The notes under the pieces: model-generated | The model's database searches: none | What the model was told of the DNA's origin: nothing | What the model saw: only the letters and a program-made list of their open reading frames with translations | Assembly: GCA_020634975.1 (NCBI GenBank) | Contig: JACKAQ010000004.1 | Span: 248,001-312,000, forward strand | DNA: 64,000 nt | From: JACKAQ01 sp020634975 [NCBI: Calditrichia bacterium] | Lineage (GTDB): Bacteria > Calditrichota > Calditrichia > RBG-13-44-9 | Direction: 5' to 3' | Position numbers and translations under genes: made by a program | Shown: one piece after another, positions 1 through 9,542 of the stretch | Layout of the letters: every line of letters begins with the position of its first letter | How positions within the stretch are numbered: the first letter of the stretch is position 1

Positions 1-1
1 T

Positions 2-148
2 GCGATGGTCACATCGGCAAATACCGGCGCAATTCTGGATGTCAATCAATTGAGGTCACCAACGCCGGCGGTGGTTCGCCAACCGGAAAAAAGCAACGGA
101 AATAATGGCTCAACATCAACCGTGCCATCGACGGCAACAACAAAATAA
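2..148 (+). CDS. ilvD: 3' end of dihydroxy-acid dehydratase (IlvD), partial
   Basis: An open frame runs in from the left edge and stops at TAA 146-148. Its first visible residues, AMVTSANTGAIL, resemble the conserved C-terminal end of IlvD (typically a Lys-Tyr/Arg-Tyr helix, then V-S/T-S-A-S-x-G-A-V). The position directly upstream of ilvB-ilvN-ilvC fits too: IlvD makes the 2-keto acids that follow the IlvC step in valine and isoleucine synthesis. After the conserved end there is a roughly 30-residue tail rich in Ser, Thr, Pro and Asn that IlvD proteins usually lack. Only 48 codons are visible, so the name rests on a short match plus context. It could be another protein with a similar tail. 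Confidence 0.6.
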   Translation, partial: AMVTSANTGAILDVNQLRSPTPAVVRQPEKSNGNNGSTSTVPSTATTK

Positions 149-238
149 TTCAAAAAATGCAATTGTTTATTTGCATTTAAGGCTCGAAAAATTATCTCTA
201 AAGTATTATAAAAACTAAATTTGACGGAGGTTCTGGAA

Positions 239-1999
239 ATGATTGTAGGAACGACCCGGGAAGAAAAGCAGGAAGCTGCAAAATTTGAAAATGGGAATGC
301 CGGTTTTGCCGGGAAAATGATGACCGGCGCACAAATTTTTGTTCGTTGTCTGTTGGATGAAGGTGTTGATACCATTTTTGGTTATCCCGGTGGCGTCGTG
401 TTAAGCGTATACGACGAGCTGTATAAACGCCCGGAACTTCGCCATATTTTTATCCGCCACGAACAGGGCGGCACGCACGCAGCGGACGGATATGCCCGCG
501 CAACCGGAAAACCGGGCGTGATTTTGGTGACATCCGGACCGGGTGCAACCAACACCGTAACCGGCATCGCAACGGCGTTTATGGACAGCATTCCGCTGGT
601 GGTGTTCACCGGACAGGTGCCAACCTCGCTGATGGGCAACGATGCGTTTCAGGAAGCGGATACGATGGGCATCACCCAGCCGATTACCAAACACAGCTTT
701 TTGGTGAAACATGTTGAGGAATTGCCGGAAACGATTCACAAAGCGTTTCACATCGCGACGACCGGTCGCCCCGGTCCCGTGGTGATCGATTTGCCGAAAG
801 ACATGCTGTTGAGCAAAACCGAATATTATCCCGCCAAAGATCGCGAAGTGGAAATTCGCGGCTACAAACCGGTTTCCAAAGGCAATCCGCGTCAGGTGAA
901 AAAGGCTGCAGAAATGCTGGCGGCATCCAAACGCCCGGTGTTGTATGCAGGCGGCGGTGCAATTTTGAGCAACGCCAATGTGGAACTAACAGCAATCGCG
1001 CACCGGTTGAAAGCACCGGTAACCACAACATTGCAAGGTTTGGGCGCGTTTCCGGAAACCGATCCATTGTCTTTGGGAATGTTGGGCATGCACGGCACCT
1101 GGTACGCAAATATGGCGATGCAGGAAGCCGATTTGATCGTCGCGATCGGTTCGCGATTTGATGATCGCGTTACCGGCAGATTGGATGGCTTTGCCCCGAA
1201 AGCGCAGATAATTCACATCGATATCGATCCGACCTGCATCGGCAAAAATGTGGAAGCCGATTTGCCGATTGTCGGCGATGTAAAAGAAGTGCTGACCGAG
1301 CTGATGCCGCATGTTGAACCATGCGATTCTGCCGAATGGCTGAAAACCATCGATCAGTGGAAAGCGGAGCATCCGCTGCGGTTCAAAAAAGATCCGAACG
1401 TGATCAAACCGCAGGAAGTGGTGCAGCAATTGTCCGAACTGACTCGGGGCGAAGCCATCATTTCCGTGGACGTCGGGCAACACCAGATGTGGGCGGCACA
1501 ATATTACAAATTCACCCAGCCGCGCAGTTGGCTATCCTCCGGCGGATTGGGCACGATGGGTTACGGTTTTCCGGCGGCAATGGGTGCGCAGGTTGCCTGC
1601 CCGGATCGCACGGTTATCGCCATCGTCGGTGACGGCGGATTTCAGATGACCTCCGGCGAATTGGCAACCGCGGTTGCCTATAAAATCCCGGTGAAAATCG
1701 TGATCGTCAACAACGGTTATTTGGGAATGGTTCGCCAGTGGCAGGAGCTGTTTTTCGAAAATCGCTATTCGCATGTGGAATTGGGCAGCACCAATCCCGA
1801 TTTTGTGAAATACGCCGAAAGCTTTGGCGCAAAAGCATTCCGCGCAACCACTCACGCCGAAATGCGCGACGTTTTCCAAAAAATGATGGCGGAAAAAGAA
1901 CTGCCGGTTTTGGTGGATGTGCAGGTTGCCCGCGAAGAAAATTGCTATCCGATGGTTCCCGCAGGCGCAGCGCTGCACGAAATGGTGGAGGGCGAATAA
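239..1999 (+). CDS. ilvB: Acetolactate synthase, large (catalytic) subunit
   Basis: Condenses pyruvate with pyruvate or 2-ketobutyrate (ThDP-dependent), the first common step to valine, leucine and isoleucine. The 586-residue product has the three ThDP-enzyme domains: the N-terminal domain carries the catalytic Glu in RHEQGGTHAADGYAR (about E75), the middle domain follows, and the C-terminal domain has the ThDP/Mg motif from GDGGF (about 464) to NN (491-492). ATG 239 is chosen because GGAGG at 226-230 lies eight bases upstream; an in-frame TTG at 221 would place that site inside the gene. The first 25 residues, before MTGAQIF, are a hydrophilic extension. It is followed after two bases by ilvN. 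Confidence 0.97.
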   Translation: MIVGTTREEKQEAAKFENGNAGFAGKMMTGAQIFVRCLLDEGVDTIFGYPGGVVLSVYDELYKRPELRHIFIRHEQGGTHAADGYARATGKPGVILVTSGPGATNTVTGIATAFMDSIPLVVFTGQVPTSLMGNDAFQEADTMGITQPITKHSFLVKHVEELPETIHKAFHIATTGRPGPVVIDLPKDMLLSKTEYYPAKDREVEIRGYKPVSKGNPRQVKKAAEMLAASKRPVLYAGGGAILSNANVELTAIAHRLKAPVTTTLQGLGAFPETDPLSLGMLGMHGTWYANMAMQEADLIVAIGSRFDDRVTGRLDGFAPKAQIIHIDIDPTCIGKNVEADLPIVGDVKEVLTELMPHVEPCDSAEWLKTIDQWKAEHPLRFKKDPNVIKPQEVVQQLSELTRGEAIISVDVGQHQMWAAQYYKFTQPRSWLSSGGLGTMGYGFPAAMGAQVACPDRTVIAIVGDGGFQMTSGELATAVAYKIPVKIVIVNNGYLGMVRQWQELFFENRYSHVELGSTNPDFVKYAESFGAKAFRATTHAEMRDVFQKMMAEKELPVLVDVQVAREENCYPMVPAGAALHEMVEGE

Positions 2000-2001
2000 C
2001 G

Positions 2002-2493
2002 ATGCGGCACACAATTAACTTGCTGGTTGAAAATAAAATGGGATCGCTTTCCCGAATTGCCGGATTGTTTTTGGCGCGCGGATACAACATCGACAGCCTG
2101 TCCGTCGGTGATGCAGAGGAAGAAGGCTTGTCGCGGATGACGATTGTGGTGCACGGCGATGATAAAGTGATCGAGCAAATCACCAAACAGCTCAACAAAG
2201 TTGTGGACGTGCTGCGCGTAAACGATCTCACGATGGAAAGCTACGTCAATCGTGAACTGGCGCTGATCAAAGTGCAGGCGTTGCCGTCCAAACGCTCCGA
2301 AATTATGCAAATCGTCGATGTGTTTCGCGCCAAAATTGTGGACATCAGCCCGCAAACGCTGACCATCGAAACTACCGGCAGCGAAGACAAAGTGCAGGCG
2401 ATGATCAACATGCTCCGCCCGTTTGGATTGAAAGAGGTTTCCCGAACCGGACGAATCGCCATCAAACGCGAATTTCAGGGCGAGACAAACTAA
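2002..2493 (+). CDS. ilvN: Acetolactate synthase, small (regulatory) subunit
   Basis: Regulatory partner of IlvB. It stimulates the large subunit and normally carries valine feedback inhibition through an N-terminal ACT domain. The 163-residue length is typical. The ACT domain starts at residue 2 (HTINLLVENKMGSLSRIAGLF, with the Gly-x-Leu-x-Arg turn), and the C-terminal ACT-like domain covers about 80-160 (LALIKVQA through GRIAIKREF). The start codon lies two bases past the ilvB stop, so the subunits are very likely translationally coupled and made in equal amounts. Confidence 0.97.
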   Translation: MRHTINLLVENKMGSLSRIAGLFLARGYNIDSLSVGDAEEEGLSRMTIVVHGDDKVIEQITKQLNKVVDVLRVNDLTMESYVNRELALIKVQALPSKRSEIMQIVDVFRAKIVDISPQTLTIETTGSEDKVQAMINMLRPFGLKEVSRTGRIAIKREFQGETN

Positions 2494-2537
2494 GAAAAAA
2501 CAATCACTAACAGTCACCAATTTATGATGAGGTTCCA

Positions 2538-3527
2538 ATGAAAATCTATTATCAAAAAGATGTAAACAAAGCCGCACTGAACGGCAAAACCGTTGCAGTT
2601 TTGGGATACGGCAGTCAGGGACACGCCCACGCGCTGAACCTGAAAGAAAGCGGTTACGATGTGGTTGTCGGATTGTATCAGGGCAGCCGCTCGTGGGAAA
2701 AAGCGCAGACAGACGGATTGCGCGTCGCAACAGTTGCGGATGCCACCAAAGCGGCAGATATTATTATGTTTCTCACGCCCGATCAGGTTCAGAAAAAATT
2801 GTATGATACAGAAGTAAAACCCAATCTCGGCCGCGGCAAAGCGCTGGCATTTGCGCACGGATTCAACATCCATTTCGGGCAAATTAAACCGCCGGAAAAT
2901 GTGGATGTCTGGATGGTCGCGCCGAAAGGCCCGGGACATCTGGTGCGCCGAGTGTATGCGGGCGGCGGCGGTGTGCCCTGTTTGCTGGCGGTGTATCAGG
3001 ATGCCAGCGGCAAAGCGCACGAAACCGCGCTGGCGTATGCGGACGGGATCGGCGGCACCCGCGCAGGCGTCATCGAAACAGATTTTGCAGAAGAAACCGA
3101 AACGGACTTGTTCGGTGAACAGGCGGTTCTCTGCGGAGGTGTGTCCGAACTGGTGAAAGCCGGTTTCGAGACGTTGGTGGAGGCAGGTTATCAACCCGCA
3201 ATCGCATACTTTGAATGTTTGCATGAATTGAAGCTGATTGTGGATTTGTTTTACGAAGGCGGCATCGAAGGGATGTATTATTCCGTATCCGAAACCGCGG
3301 AATACGGCGGTTTAACGCGCGGACCAAAAATCATCACCGATGACACCAAAAAAGCGATGAAACAAATGCTGGCGGATGTTCAGGAAGGTCGATTCGCGCA
3401 CGAATGGATTCTCGAAAATCAGGCCGAGCAACCGATTTTGAACGCCAAACGTCGCCAATTGTCGACGCATCAAATTGAAGAAGTGGGCAAAAAACTTCGC
3501 GACATGATGAGCTGGGTGAAAAAATAA
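2538..3527 (+). CDS. ilvC: Ketol-acid reductoisomerase, class I
   Basis: Isomerises and reduces acetolactate or acetohydroxybutyrate to the dihydroxy acids used by IlvD. The 329 residues are the short class I form. The Rossmann motif [10 protein letters not shown] sits at 24-33. Metal and substrate residues are visible in the all-helical domain: ETDLFGEQ for the first acidic pair, FECLHE for the second, and [10 protein letters not shown] near the substrate serine. The cofactor loop reads GLYQGSRSW, where many class I enzymes have GLR followed by GS and SW; the Arg to Tyr change may affect NADPH/NADH preference. GAGG lies just before ATG 2538. Confidence 0.97.
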   Translation: MKIYYQKDVNKAALNGKTVAVLGYGSQGHAHALNLKESGYDVVVGLYQGSRSWEKAQTDGLRVATVADATKAADIIMFLTPDQVQKKLYDTEVKPNLGRGKALAFAHGFNIHFGQIKPPENVDVWMVAPKGPGHLVRRVYAGGGGVPCLLAVYQDASGKAHETALAYADGIGGTRAGVIETDFAEETETDLFGEQAVLCGGVSELVKAGFETLVEAGYQPAIAYFECLHELKLIVDLFYEGGIEGMYYSVSETAEYGGLTRGPKIITDDTKKAMKQMLADVQEGRFAHEWILENQAEQPILNAKRRQLSTHQIEEVGKKLRDMMSWVKK

Positions 3528-3560
3528 CCCGCAGAATTGCAAAAACAGAGAGGACTTCCA

Positions 3561-5165
3561 ATGAAAACGGCTGTCGAATTATTTGATACAACGCTCCGGG
3601 ACGGTTCGCAGGGCGAAAAAATAAATTTTTCGGTTGAAGATAAATTGAACATCGCCCGGCGGCTGGATGAATTTGGCATGCACTTTATCGAGGGTGGCTG
3701 GCCCGGCTCCAATCCCAAAGACGCCGTATTTTTTGATCGCGCGAAAAAGGAAAAATGGCAGTTCAGCAAACTGACTGCCTTTGGCAGCACCCGCCGCGCG
3801 GACCGTTCGCCGGAAACGGACGACAATTTGCAGATGTTGCTGCAGGCGGAAACCCCGGCAATCTCCATTTTCGGGAAAACCTGGTCGCTGCACGCGACAA
3901 AGGCGCTGGGCGTTTCGCTGGAGGAAAATCTGGAGTTGATTTATTCCTCCGTGGCGTATCTCAAATCGCACGGTCGCGAAGTGGTGTACGACGCCGAGCA
4001 TTTTTTCGACGGCTATAAAAATAATCCCGATTACGCGCTGAAAACGCTGCGTGCCGCCGCACAAGCCGGCGCAAATGTGCTGGTGCTCTGCGATACCAAC
4101 GGCGGCAGTTTGCCGACGGAAGTTTATGAAATTGCCCAACGCGTCGTGTCGGAATTCGATTGTAAAATCGGCATTCACGCGCACAACGACGGCGAACTGG
4201 CAGTGGCAAATACGCTCAGCGCCGTTCGCGCCGGGGCGCGTCATGTGCAGGGAACTGTCAACGGATTTGGCGAACGCTGCGGCAACGCCAACCTCATTTC
4301 GGCAATTGCTAACCTTCAGTTAAAATTAGACTTTAGCTGCGTTCGCCCGGAAAGTTTGCAGGGTTTGAAAGATCTCTCCGGATATGTGTACGAACTCGCC
4401 AACGTCGCCACGCGCGACGAAGCCGCGTTTGTCGGCAACAGCGCGTTCGCACACAAAGGCGGTGTGCATGTCAGCGCGGTGATGAAAGATCCGGTGCTGT
4501 ATGAACACATCCACCCGGAAACCGTCGGGAACAGTCGCCGCGTGCTGGTCAGCGATCTGAGCGGGCGCAGCAACGTGGTTTACAAAATGGCGGAACTCGG
4601 GCTGGAAACCGCCGCATCCAACGAAGTGAAGGAAGTGGTGCAGCAGGTGAAAGAGCTGGAACATAACGGCTATTATTTTGAAGCCGCCGAAGCCAGTTTT
4701 GAATTGTTGGTGGAACGACGCCGCAACAAAGTGCCCACATTTTTTAGCCTGACCGGATTGCGCATCAATGTGGAACGCGACGCGGAAAACGAGCCGCGCA
4801 GCGAAGCCAGCATCCGCGTTTCGGTGGACGGGCACATCGAACACACCGCCGCCGAAGGTGACGGTCCGGTGAATGCGCTGGACAACGCGCTGCGCAAAGC
4901 GCTGGTGCGCTTTTTCCCGGACATCGCGCTGGTGAAACTGGTGGACTACAAAGTGCGCGTGCTTGCGGAAAACGGCAGCGGCACTGCGTCCCGCGTTCGC
5001 GTGCTCATCGAGTCGCAGGCGGGTGACGAGCGTTGGTCAACCATGGGCGTTTCGGAAAATATTATCGAAGCCAGTTGGCAGGCGCTGGTTGATTCTTACA
5101 CCTTCTTTCTCTATAAAAAACAACACGTTGAACAGCCACGGGAGGAACCGCATTATGCCTCGTAA
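3561..5165 (+). CDS. cimA: (R)-citramalate synthase, LeuA-like with regulatory domain
   Basis: Condenses acetyl-CoA with pyruvate to (R)-citramalate, opening the threonine-independent route to 2-ketobutyrate and isoleucine. The 534 residues fit CimA. The HMGL-like TIM barrel starts with [11 protein letters not shown] (Arg13, Asp14) and has the metal site [14 protein letters not shown]. The C-terminal LeuA-type dimer/allosteric domain covers about 400-530 and shows [17 protein letters not shown] and [19 protein letters not shown] 3561 follows AGAGAGGA; an upstream TTG at 3537 is rejected for that reason. It overlaps leuA by 11 bases. Specificity for pyruvate over 2-ketoisovalerate is inferred from the CimA-type architecture and the presence of a separate LeuA. 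Confidence 0.9.
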   Translation: MKTAVELFDTTLRDGSQGEKINFSVEDKLNIARRLDEFGMHFIEGGWPGSNPKDAVFFDRAKKEKWQFSKLTAFGSTRRADRSPETDDNLQMLLQAETPAISIFGKTWSLHATKALGVSLEENLELIYSSVAYLKSHGREVVYDAEHFFDGYKNNPDYALKTLRAAAQAGANVLVLCDTNGGSLPTEVYEIAQRVVSEFDCKIGIHAHNDGELAVANTLSAVRAGARHVQGTVNGFGERCGNANLISAIANLQLKLDFSCVRPESLQGLKDLSGYVYELANVATRDEAAFVGNSAFAHKGGVHVSAVMKDPVLYEHIHPETVGNSRRVLVSDLSGRSNVVYKMAELGLETAASNEVKEVVQQVKELEHNGYYFEAAEASFELLVERRRNKVPTFFSLTGLRINVERDAENEPRSEASIRVSVDGHIEHTAAEGDGPVNALDNALRKALVRFFPDIALVKLVDYKVRVLAENGSGTASRVRVLIESQAGDERWSTMGVSENIIEASWQALVDSYTFFLYKKQHVEQPREEPHYAS

Positions 5166-6345
5166 CATCTATATTTTCGATACGACTTTGCGCGATGGCG
5201 AACAATCGCCCGGTTGCAGCATGAACCTCGATGAAAAGGTGTGCATGGCGCTTCAGCTCGAAAAACTGGGTGTGGACATCATCGAAGCCGGTTTCCCGAT
5301 TGCTTCAACCGGCGAATTTGTGGCTGTAAAAGCGGTTGCGGATGTGCTGGAACGCGCCACCATCGCGGCGCTTTGCCGCGCCAAAAAAGAGGACATCGAC
5401 CGCGCGTGGGAAGCGATAAAACATGCGGTTTCGCCGCGAATTCACACGTTTATCGCCACCAGCGACATTCATTTGCATTACAAATTGGGCATGAGCCGCA
5501 AACAGGTGTTGGCTGCCGTTCGCGAAATGGTGTCGCACGCGAGCGGTTTGTGCGCGAATGTGGAATTTTCCGCGGAAGATGCCAGCCGCAGCGACGTCAA
5601 TTTTTTGGTGGACGTGACCGCAGCGGCGATCGAATCCGGCGCGGCAACGGTTAACCTACCCGATACGGTAGGATACGCACTACCGGAAGAATACGGCAAC
5701 ATTTTCGCAGAAATCCGGCGTCAATTGCCGGAAGCGAAAAACATCCATTTGAGCGCGCATTGCCACAACGATTTGGGACTGGCGGTGGCGAACTCGCTGG
5801 CGGCGATCAGCAACGGCGCGGATCAGATTGAATGCACAATCAACGGCATCGGCGAGCGCGCAGGCAACGCATCATTGGAAGAAATTGTGATGGCGCTGAA
5901 CGTTCGCGGCGAAATTATGCAAACCGCAACCAACGTCAACACCCGCGAAATTTTTCCGACCAGCAATCTGCTCACCGAAATCACCGGTGTTTCCGTGCAG
6001 CCGCACAAAGCGATTGTCGGAAAAAACGCTTTCGCCCACGAAGCAGGTATTCATCAGGACGGCGTGCTGAAAAATGCGTTAACTTATGAAATAATGACGC
6101 CTGAATCTGTCGGCGTTACCGGAAACAATATCGTTTTGGGCAAACATAGCGGCCGCCACGCGCTGCAAAAACGCTGTTCGGAATTGGGTGTGGAACTCGG
6201 CAGCGATACCTTGCAGGAAGTTTATGAAACATTTTTAAAAGTCGCGGACGAAAAAAAAGTTGTGAATCAAAAAGATTTGCAAGAAATTTTGAGAAGTGGT
6301 GGCTGGATCGTAACTTCCGAATTTTCAAAAGAACGTGTCGCATAA
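5155..6345 (+). CDS. leuA: 2-isopropylmalate synthase, short form without the C-terminal regulatory domain
   Basis: Condenses acetyl-CoA with 2-ketoisovalerate, the committed step to leucine. [13 protein letters not shown] (Arg13-Gln17) and the metal site SAHCHNDLG (His202, His204) are intact, as is [16 protein letters not shown] 5155 lies inside the 3' end of cimA and is preceded by GGAGG at 5141-5145; the reading frame is open further upstream, but that part is only a shadow of cimA. At 396 residues it is about 110-130 residues shorter than usual LeuA. It ends at the linker helices ([12 protein letters not shown]), and the 111 bases before leuC do not encode the missing domain in any frame. 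Loss of leucine feedback control is inferred from this, not shown. Confidence 0.87.
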   Translation: MPRNIYIFDTTLRDGEQSPGCSMNLDEKVCMALQLEKLGVDIIEAGFPIASTGEFVAVKAVADVLERATIAALCRAKKEDIDRAWEAIKHAVSPRIHTFIATSDIHLHYKLGMSRKQVLAAVREMVSHASGLCANVEFSAEDASRSDVNFLVDVTAAAIESGAATVNLPDTVGYALPEEYGNIFAEIRRQLPEAKNIHLSAHCHNDLGLAVANSLAAISNGADQIECTINGIGERAGNASLEEIVMALNVRGEIMQTATNVNTREIFPTSNLLTEITGVSVQPHKAIVGKNAFAHEAGIHQDGVLKNALTYEIMTPESVGVTGNNIVLGKHSGRHALQKRCSELGVELGSDTLQEVYETFLKVADEKKVVNQKDLQEILRSGGWIVTSEFSKERVA

Positions 6346-6456
6346 AAATGCGATCAATGGCAGCAACGTTTCAGTGAAAATGGCGTTGAAAGAGATGATT
6401 CACAACGAGAGCTGAGTCAAATTAAAAACCATTTGAAGAATAGAGGCTGAACGACA

Positions 6457-7761
6457 ATGGGCATGAATATTACGGAAAAAATTTTGGCAAAAGCCGCCGG
6501 GTACGGACGGGTGGAAGCGGGCGAAAATGTTTGGGTGAACGTGGATGTGCTGATGACGCACGATGTTTGCGGACCGCCGACTATCGGTATTTTCAAACGC
6601 GAATTTGGCGCGAACGCCAAAGTGTGGGATCGCGATAAACTGGTGATTATTCCAGATCACTACATTTTTACGGAAGACAAACACGCGAACCGGAACATCG
6701 ATATTTTGCGGGATTTTGCCAAAGAGCAGGATTTACCGCATTTTTACGATGTGGGCACCAGCCGTTACAAAGGCGTTTGCCACATCGCACTGCCGGAGGA
6801 AGGCTGGACACGTCCTGGCGAAGTGCTTTTTGGCACAGATTCGCACACTTGCACCGCCGGTGCGTTCGGGCAATTTGCCACGGGCATCGGCAATACCGAC
6901 GCTGCGTTTATTCTCGGCACCGGAAAATTATGGGTGAAAGTGCCGGAAACCATGCGTTTTGAAATCGACGGTGAGATCCCACGTTACGTAATGGCGAAAG
7001 ATATCATTTTGAACATTATCGGCGATATCGGCGTGGACGGCGCATCCTATCGCACGATGGAATTTGCCGGCAGCGCCATCGAAGCGATGACGATGGAAGA
7101 CCGCATGACGCTCTGCAATATGGTTATCGAAGCCGGCGGGAAAAACGGTGTGATCGCCGCGGATGCCAAAACCGAAGCATATGTTCAGCAACGCACCACC
7201 AAAACTTACGAGATTTTCCACAACGATCCCGATGCCAAATTCCACAGTGTTCGCCGCTATCGTGCGGAAGATTTGAAACCGATGATCGCCAAACCGCACT
7301 CGCCGGATAACAAAACCACTATCGATGAAGTGATTGATACGCGGCTGGATCGTGCGTATATTGGTTCCTGCACCGGGGGCAAATTTTCCGATTTTTGGGC
7401 GGCAGCGGAAATCCTGAAGGATCACCGGGTGGGCGTGGATACGTATGTTGTTCCGGCAACCATCCAAATTGCCGAGCAGTTGAAAGAAGCCACAATGGAC
7501 GGACGCACACTCTGGCAAATTTTCGAAGATGCCGGTGCCAAAATTGGCAACGCATCCTGCGCGGCGTGCCTCGGCGGACCGTCGGATACTTTCGGCCGGT
7601 TGAACAATGATGAAGTGTGTATCTCCACTACTAATCGCAATTTTCCCGGAAGAATGGGCTCCAAACAGGCGCAGGTGTACCTGGCTTCGCCATACACCGT
7701 TGCAGCTTCGGCGATCACCGGAAAAATTACCGATCCCCGGGAATTCGAAGTTTTGGTGTAG
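6457..7761 (+). CDS. leuC: 3-isopropylmalate dehydratase, large subunit
   Basis: Aconitase-family subunit that isomerises 2- to 3-isopropylmalate, and also citramalate to 3-methylmalate when paired with CimA. The 434 residues match the shorter archaeal-type LeuC. The 4Fe-4S ligands are Cys305 (GSCTGGKFSDF), Cys368 and Cys371 (NASCAACLGGPSDTFG). Substrate-side motifs VLFGTDSHTCTAGAFG and GTGKLWVKVPETM are present. ATG 6457 is used; a second ATG at 6463 is possible. A 111-base gap separates it from leuA with no visible terminator, so it should belong to the same transcript. Confidence 0.95.
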   Translation: MGMNITEKILAKAAGYGRVEAGENVWVNVDVLMTHDVCGPPTIGIFKREFGANAKVWDRDKLVIIPDHYIFTEDKHANRNIDILRDFAKEQDLPHFYDVGTSRYKGVCHIALPEEGWTRPGEVLFGTDSHTCTAGAFGQFATGIGNTDAAFILGTGKLWVKVPETMRFEIDGEIPRYVMAKDIILNIIGDIGVDGASYRTMEFAGSAIEAMTMEDRMTLCNMVIEAGGKNGVIAADAKTEAYVQQRTTKTYEIFHNDPDAKFHSVRRYRAEDLKPMIAKPHSPDNKTTIDEVIDTRLDRAYIGSCTGGKFSDFWAAAEILKDHRVGVDTYVVPATIQIAEQLKEATMDGRTLWQIFEDAGAKIGNASCAACLGGPSDTFGRLNNDEVCISTTNRNFPGRMGSKQAQVYLASPYTVAASAITGKITDPREFEVLV

Positions 7762-7823
7762 GATATTTTCATAGAAATCAATAATTTGGAATCGAAAAAA
7801 AATCAGAAAACGGTTATCGAATA

Positions 7824-8399
7824 ATGGAAAAAGTGATCAAAGGAAAAGTGTTTGTCGTGGGTGATGACATCGATACAGATCAAATTATTCCCGCGCAATA
7901 TTTGGTTTACAGCCTGGAAAAACCGGGCGAACGGGAAAAATACGGTGAATACGCCCTCTCCGGTGTGCCGATCGAGGCATCCGGTTTGCCGAAGGGCAAC
8001 ATCCCATTTGTTGCAGAAGGAAAACACGAAAGCGACTTTTCGATTATCGTTTCCGGGAAAAATTTCGGATGCGGATCGTCACGCGAACATGCACCCGCGG
8101 CATTGGAAATTGCTGGTGCAAAAGTGGTGGTTGCGCCCAGTTATGCCCGCATTTTTTATCGCAACGCGGTGGATGGCGGTTTTGTCATTCCCGCAGAATC
8201 GGTTGATGTGTTGGTAAATCACTTCCAAACCGGCGACGAAGCAGAAATCAATTTTGACGAAGGAACAATTATTAATCACCGGACAGGCGAGTCGTTTCCC
8301 ATCAAAGGATTGGGCCAGGTGGCTGAAATTCTGGAGGCGGGGGGAATTTTCGCATACGCCCGGAAAAAAGGCATGATTGGAGGATCTGTTCATGCATGA
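7824..8399 (+). CDS. leuD: 3-isopropylmalate dehydratase, small subunit
   Basis: Swivelling-domain partner of LeuC. The family signature DDIDTDQIIPAQYL is at the N-terminus and the loop NFGCGSSREHAP is in the middle, followed by SYARIFYRNAVDGG. The 191 residues are slightly longer than archaeal-type LeuD because of a segment after EYALSGVP. The stop codon overlaps the start of the next gene by eight bases, which points to translational coupling with the leuB-like paralogue. Confidence 0.95.
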   Translation: MEKVIKGKVFVVGDDIDTDQIIPAQYLVYSLEKPGEREKYGEYALSGVPIEASGLPKGNIPFVAEGKHESDFSIIVSGKNFGCGSSREHAPAALEIAGAKVVVAPSYARIFYRNAVDGGFVIPAESVDVLVNHFQTGDEAEINFDEGTIINHRTGESFPIKGLGQVAEILEAGGIFAYARKKGMIGGSVHA

Positions 8400-9501
8400 G
8401 GGACCCAGTGTTAAAAAAATCGTTTTGCTGCCGGGCGACGGCGTGGGGCCGGAAATTATGCAGCAAAGCGTAAAACTATTACGCGCGTTGGAAGAACCGT
8501 TTGATCTGCGGTTCGAATTTGAGGAATTGCCCGTTGGCGGCAAATCGATGAAACAATTTGGCGTGCCGCTGAGTGCGGAAACGCTGGAAGCCTGCCAGGC
8601 TGCCGATGCAGTGCTGCTCGGCCCGGTCGGCGATGCTGCATACGATAAAAATCCCGATGAATTGCGACCCAAACATGCGTTGGTGGAACTGCGCACCGGA
8701 CTGGGCGCTTATTGCAATATTCGCTCCATTCGGGTGCGAAATGTGGTGCCGCAGCACCTCCCGGTAACGTCTACCGTTACCAAAAATATCGATTTTGTGG
8801 TGGTGCAAACCATGCGTAACGGCTATTATTATCACGAGATAGCTCACAAAAATGCGCATTGGGAAACCACCCCGGAACGCAGCACGTTTAGCAAAAGCGA
8901 AATCCGCCGGGTTGCCCGAAGGGCGTTCCAGTTGGCACAAATTCGCCGCCGAAAATTGACCGCAGTAACCGATTTGAGCAGCCCCACCAGCTCCCGGATG
9001 TGGCGCTCAATTGTGGAAGAAACCCATGCCGAATATCCCGGCGTGAAGTTGGAACTGGTTCACATTACCGACGCCATTGAAATGCTCGATCGCTCACCGT
9101 ATGAATTTGATGTGATTTTCAGCGAATCGCGCTACGCCATGAAAGTAAACGAAGCTGCCGGAAAACTCAGCGAATCCGTCGGGATGCTCGCGTCCGCCTG
9201 TTTGGGCAGCGGCGTCAGCATTTTCCAGCCGATTCACGATACAGACCAGAAAATTGTCGGGAAAAATCTGGCGAATCCCATTGCGATGATGAATTCGATT
9301 GCGCTGATGCTGCACTATTCATTCGGGATGTCGCTGGCGGCGCACAACATCGAGGATGCGATTGCCGCAGTTGTGGCGCGCGGATATCACACCATCGATA
9401 TGCCCGTGCCAAACGGCGTGGCTGTCGGCACAGAAGAGATGGTCAATTACGTGTTGGAAGAAGTGCTCCACTGTCTCGGTGCACCCTTTTTAACTGCATG
9501 A
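8392..9501 (+). CDS. Isopropylmalate dehydrogenase-like paralogue lacking key catalytic residues
   Basis: This 369-residue protein aligns end to end with the intact LeuB encoded 41 bases downstream, including the N-terminal LLPGDGVGPEIM and LRTGLGAYCNIR, so the fold should be kept. The active site is not. Against LeuB, Arg136 becomes Gln139, catalytic Lys191 becomes Asp194, metal Asp247 becomes Met250 and Asp251 becomes Glu254; only Asp227 and Tyr146 stay. The cofactor loop HGSAPDIAG reads HDTDQKIVG. GGAGGA at 8379-8384 supports ATG 8392, and the gene overlaps leuD. It is full length, has no internal stop and uses ordinary codons, so it is probably expressed. A regulatory or scaffolding partner of LeuB, as in heteromeric NAD-isocitrate dehydrogenase, is the leading guess; an altered substrate is possible. 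Confidence 0.85.
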   Translation: MHEGPSVKKIVLLPGDGVGPEIMQQSVKLLRALEEPFDLRFEFEELPVGGKSMKQFGVPLSAETLEACQAADAVLLGPVGDAAYDKNPDELRPKHALVELRTGLGAYCNIRSIRVRNVVPQHLPVTSTVTKNIDFVVVQTMRNGYYYHEIAHKNAHWETTPERSTFSKSEIRRVARRAFQLAQIRRRKLTAVTDLSSPTSSRMWRSIVEETHAEYPGVKLELVHITDAIEMLDRSPYEFDVIFSESRYAMKVNEAAGKLSESVGMLASACLGSGVSIFQPIHDTDQKIVGKNLANPIAMMNSIALMLHYSFGMSLAAHNIEDAIAAVVARGYHTIDMPVPNGVAVGTEEMVNYVLEEVLHCLGAPFLTA

Positions 9502-9542
9502 TTTTACTGAATATGGAACAGAACGGATAGACGAGGAATTGG

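Noticed and set aside
105-218. 37-codon ORF with several Leu, Ile and Val codons just upstream of ilvB, a possible attenuation leader.
   Set aside because: It overlaps the likely ilvD 3' end, has no good ribosome-binding site, and leaves no room for a terminator before ilvB.
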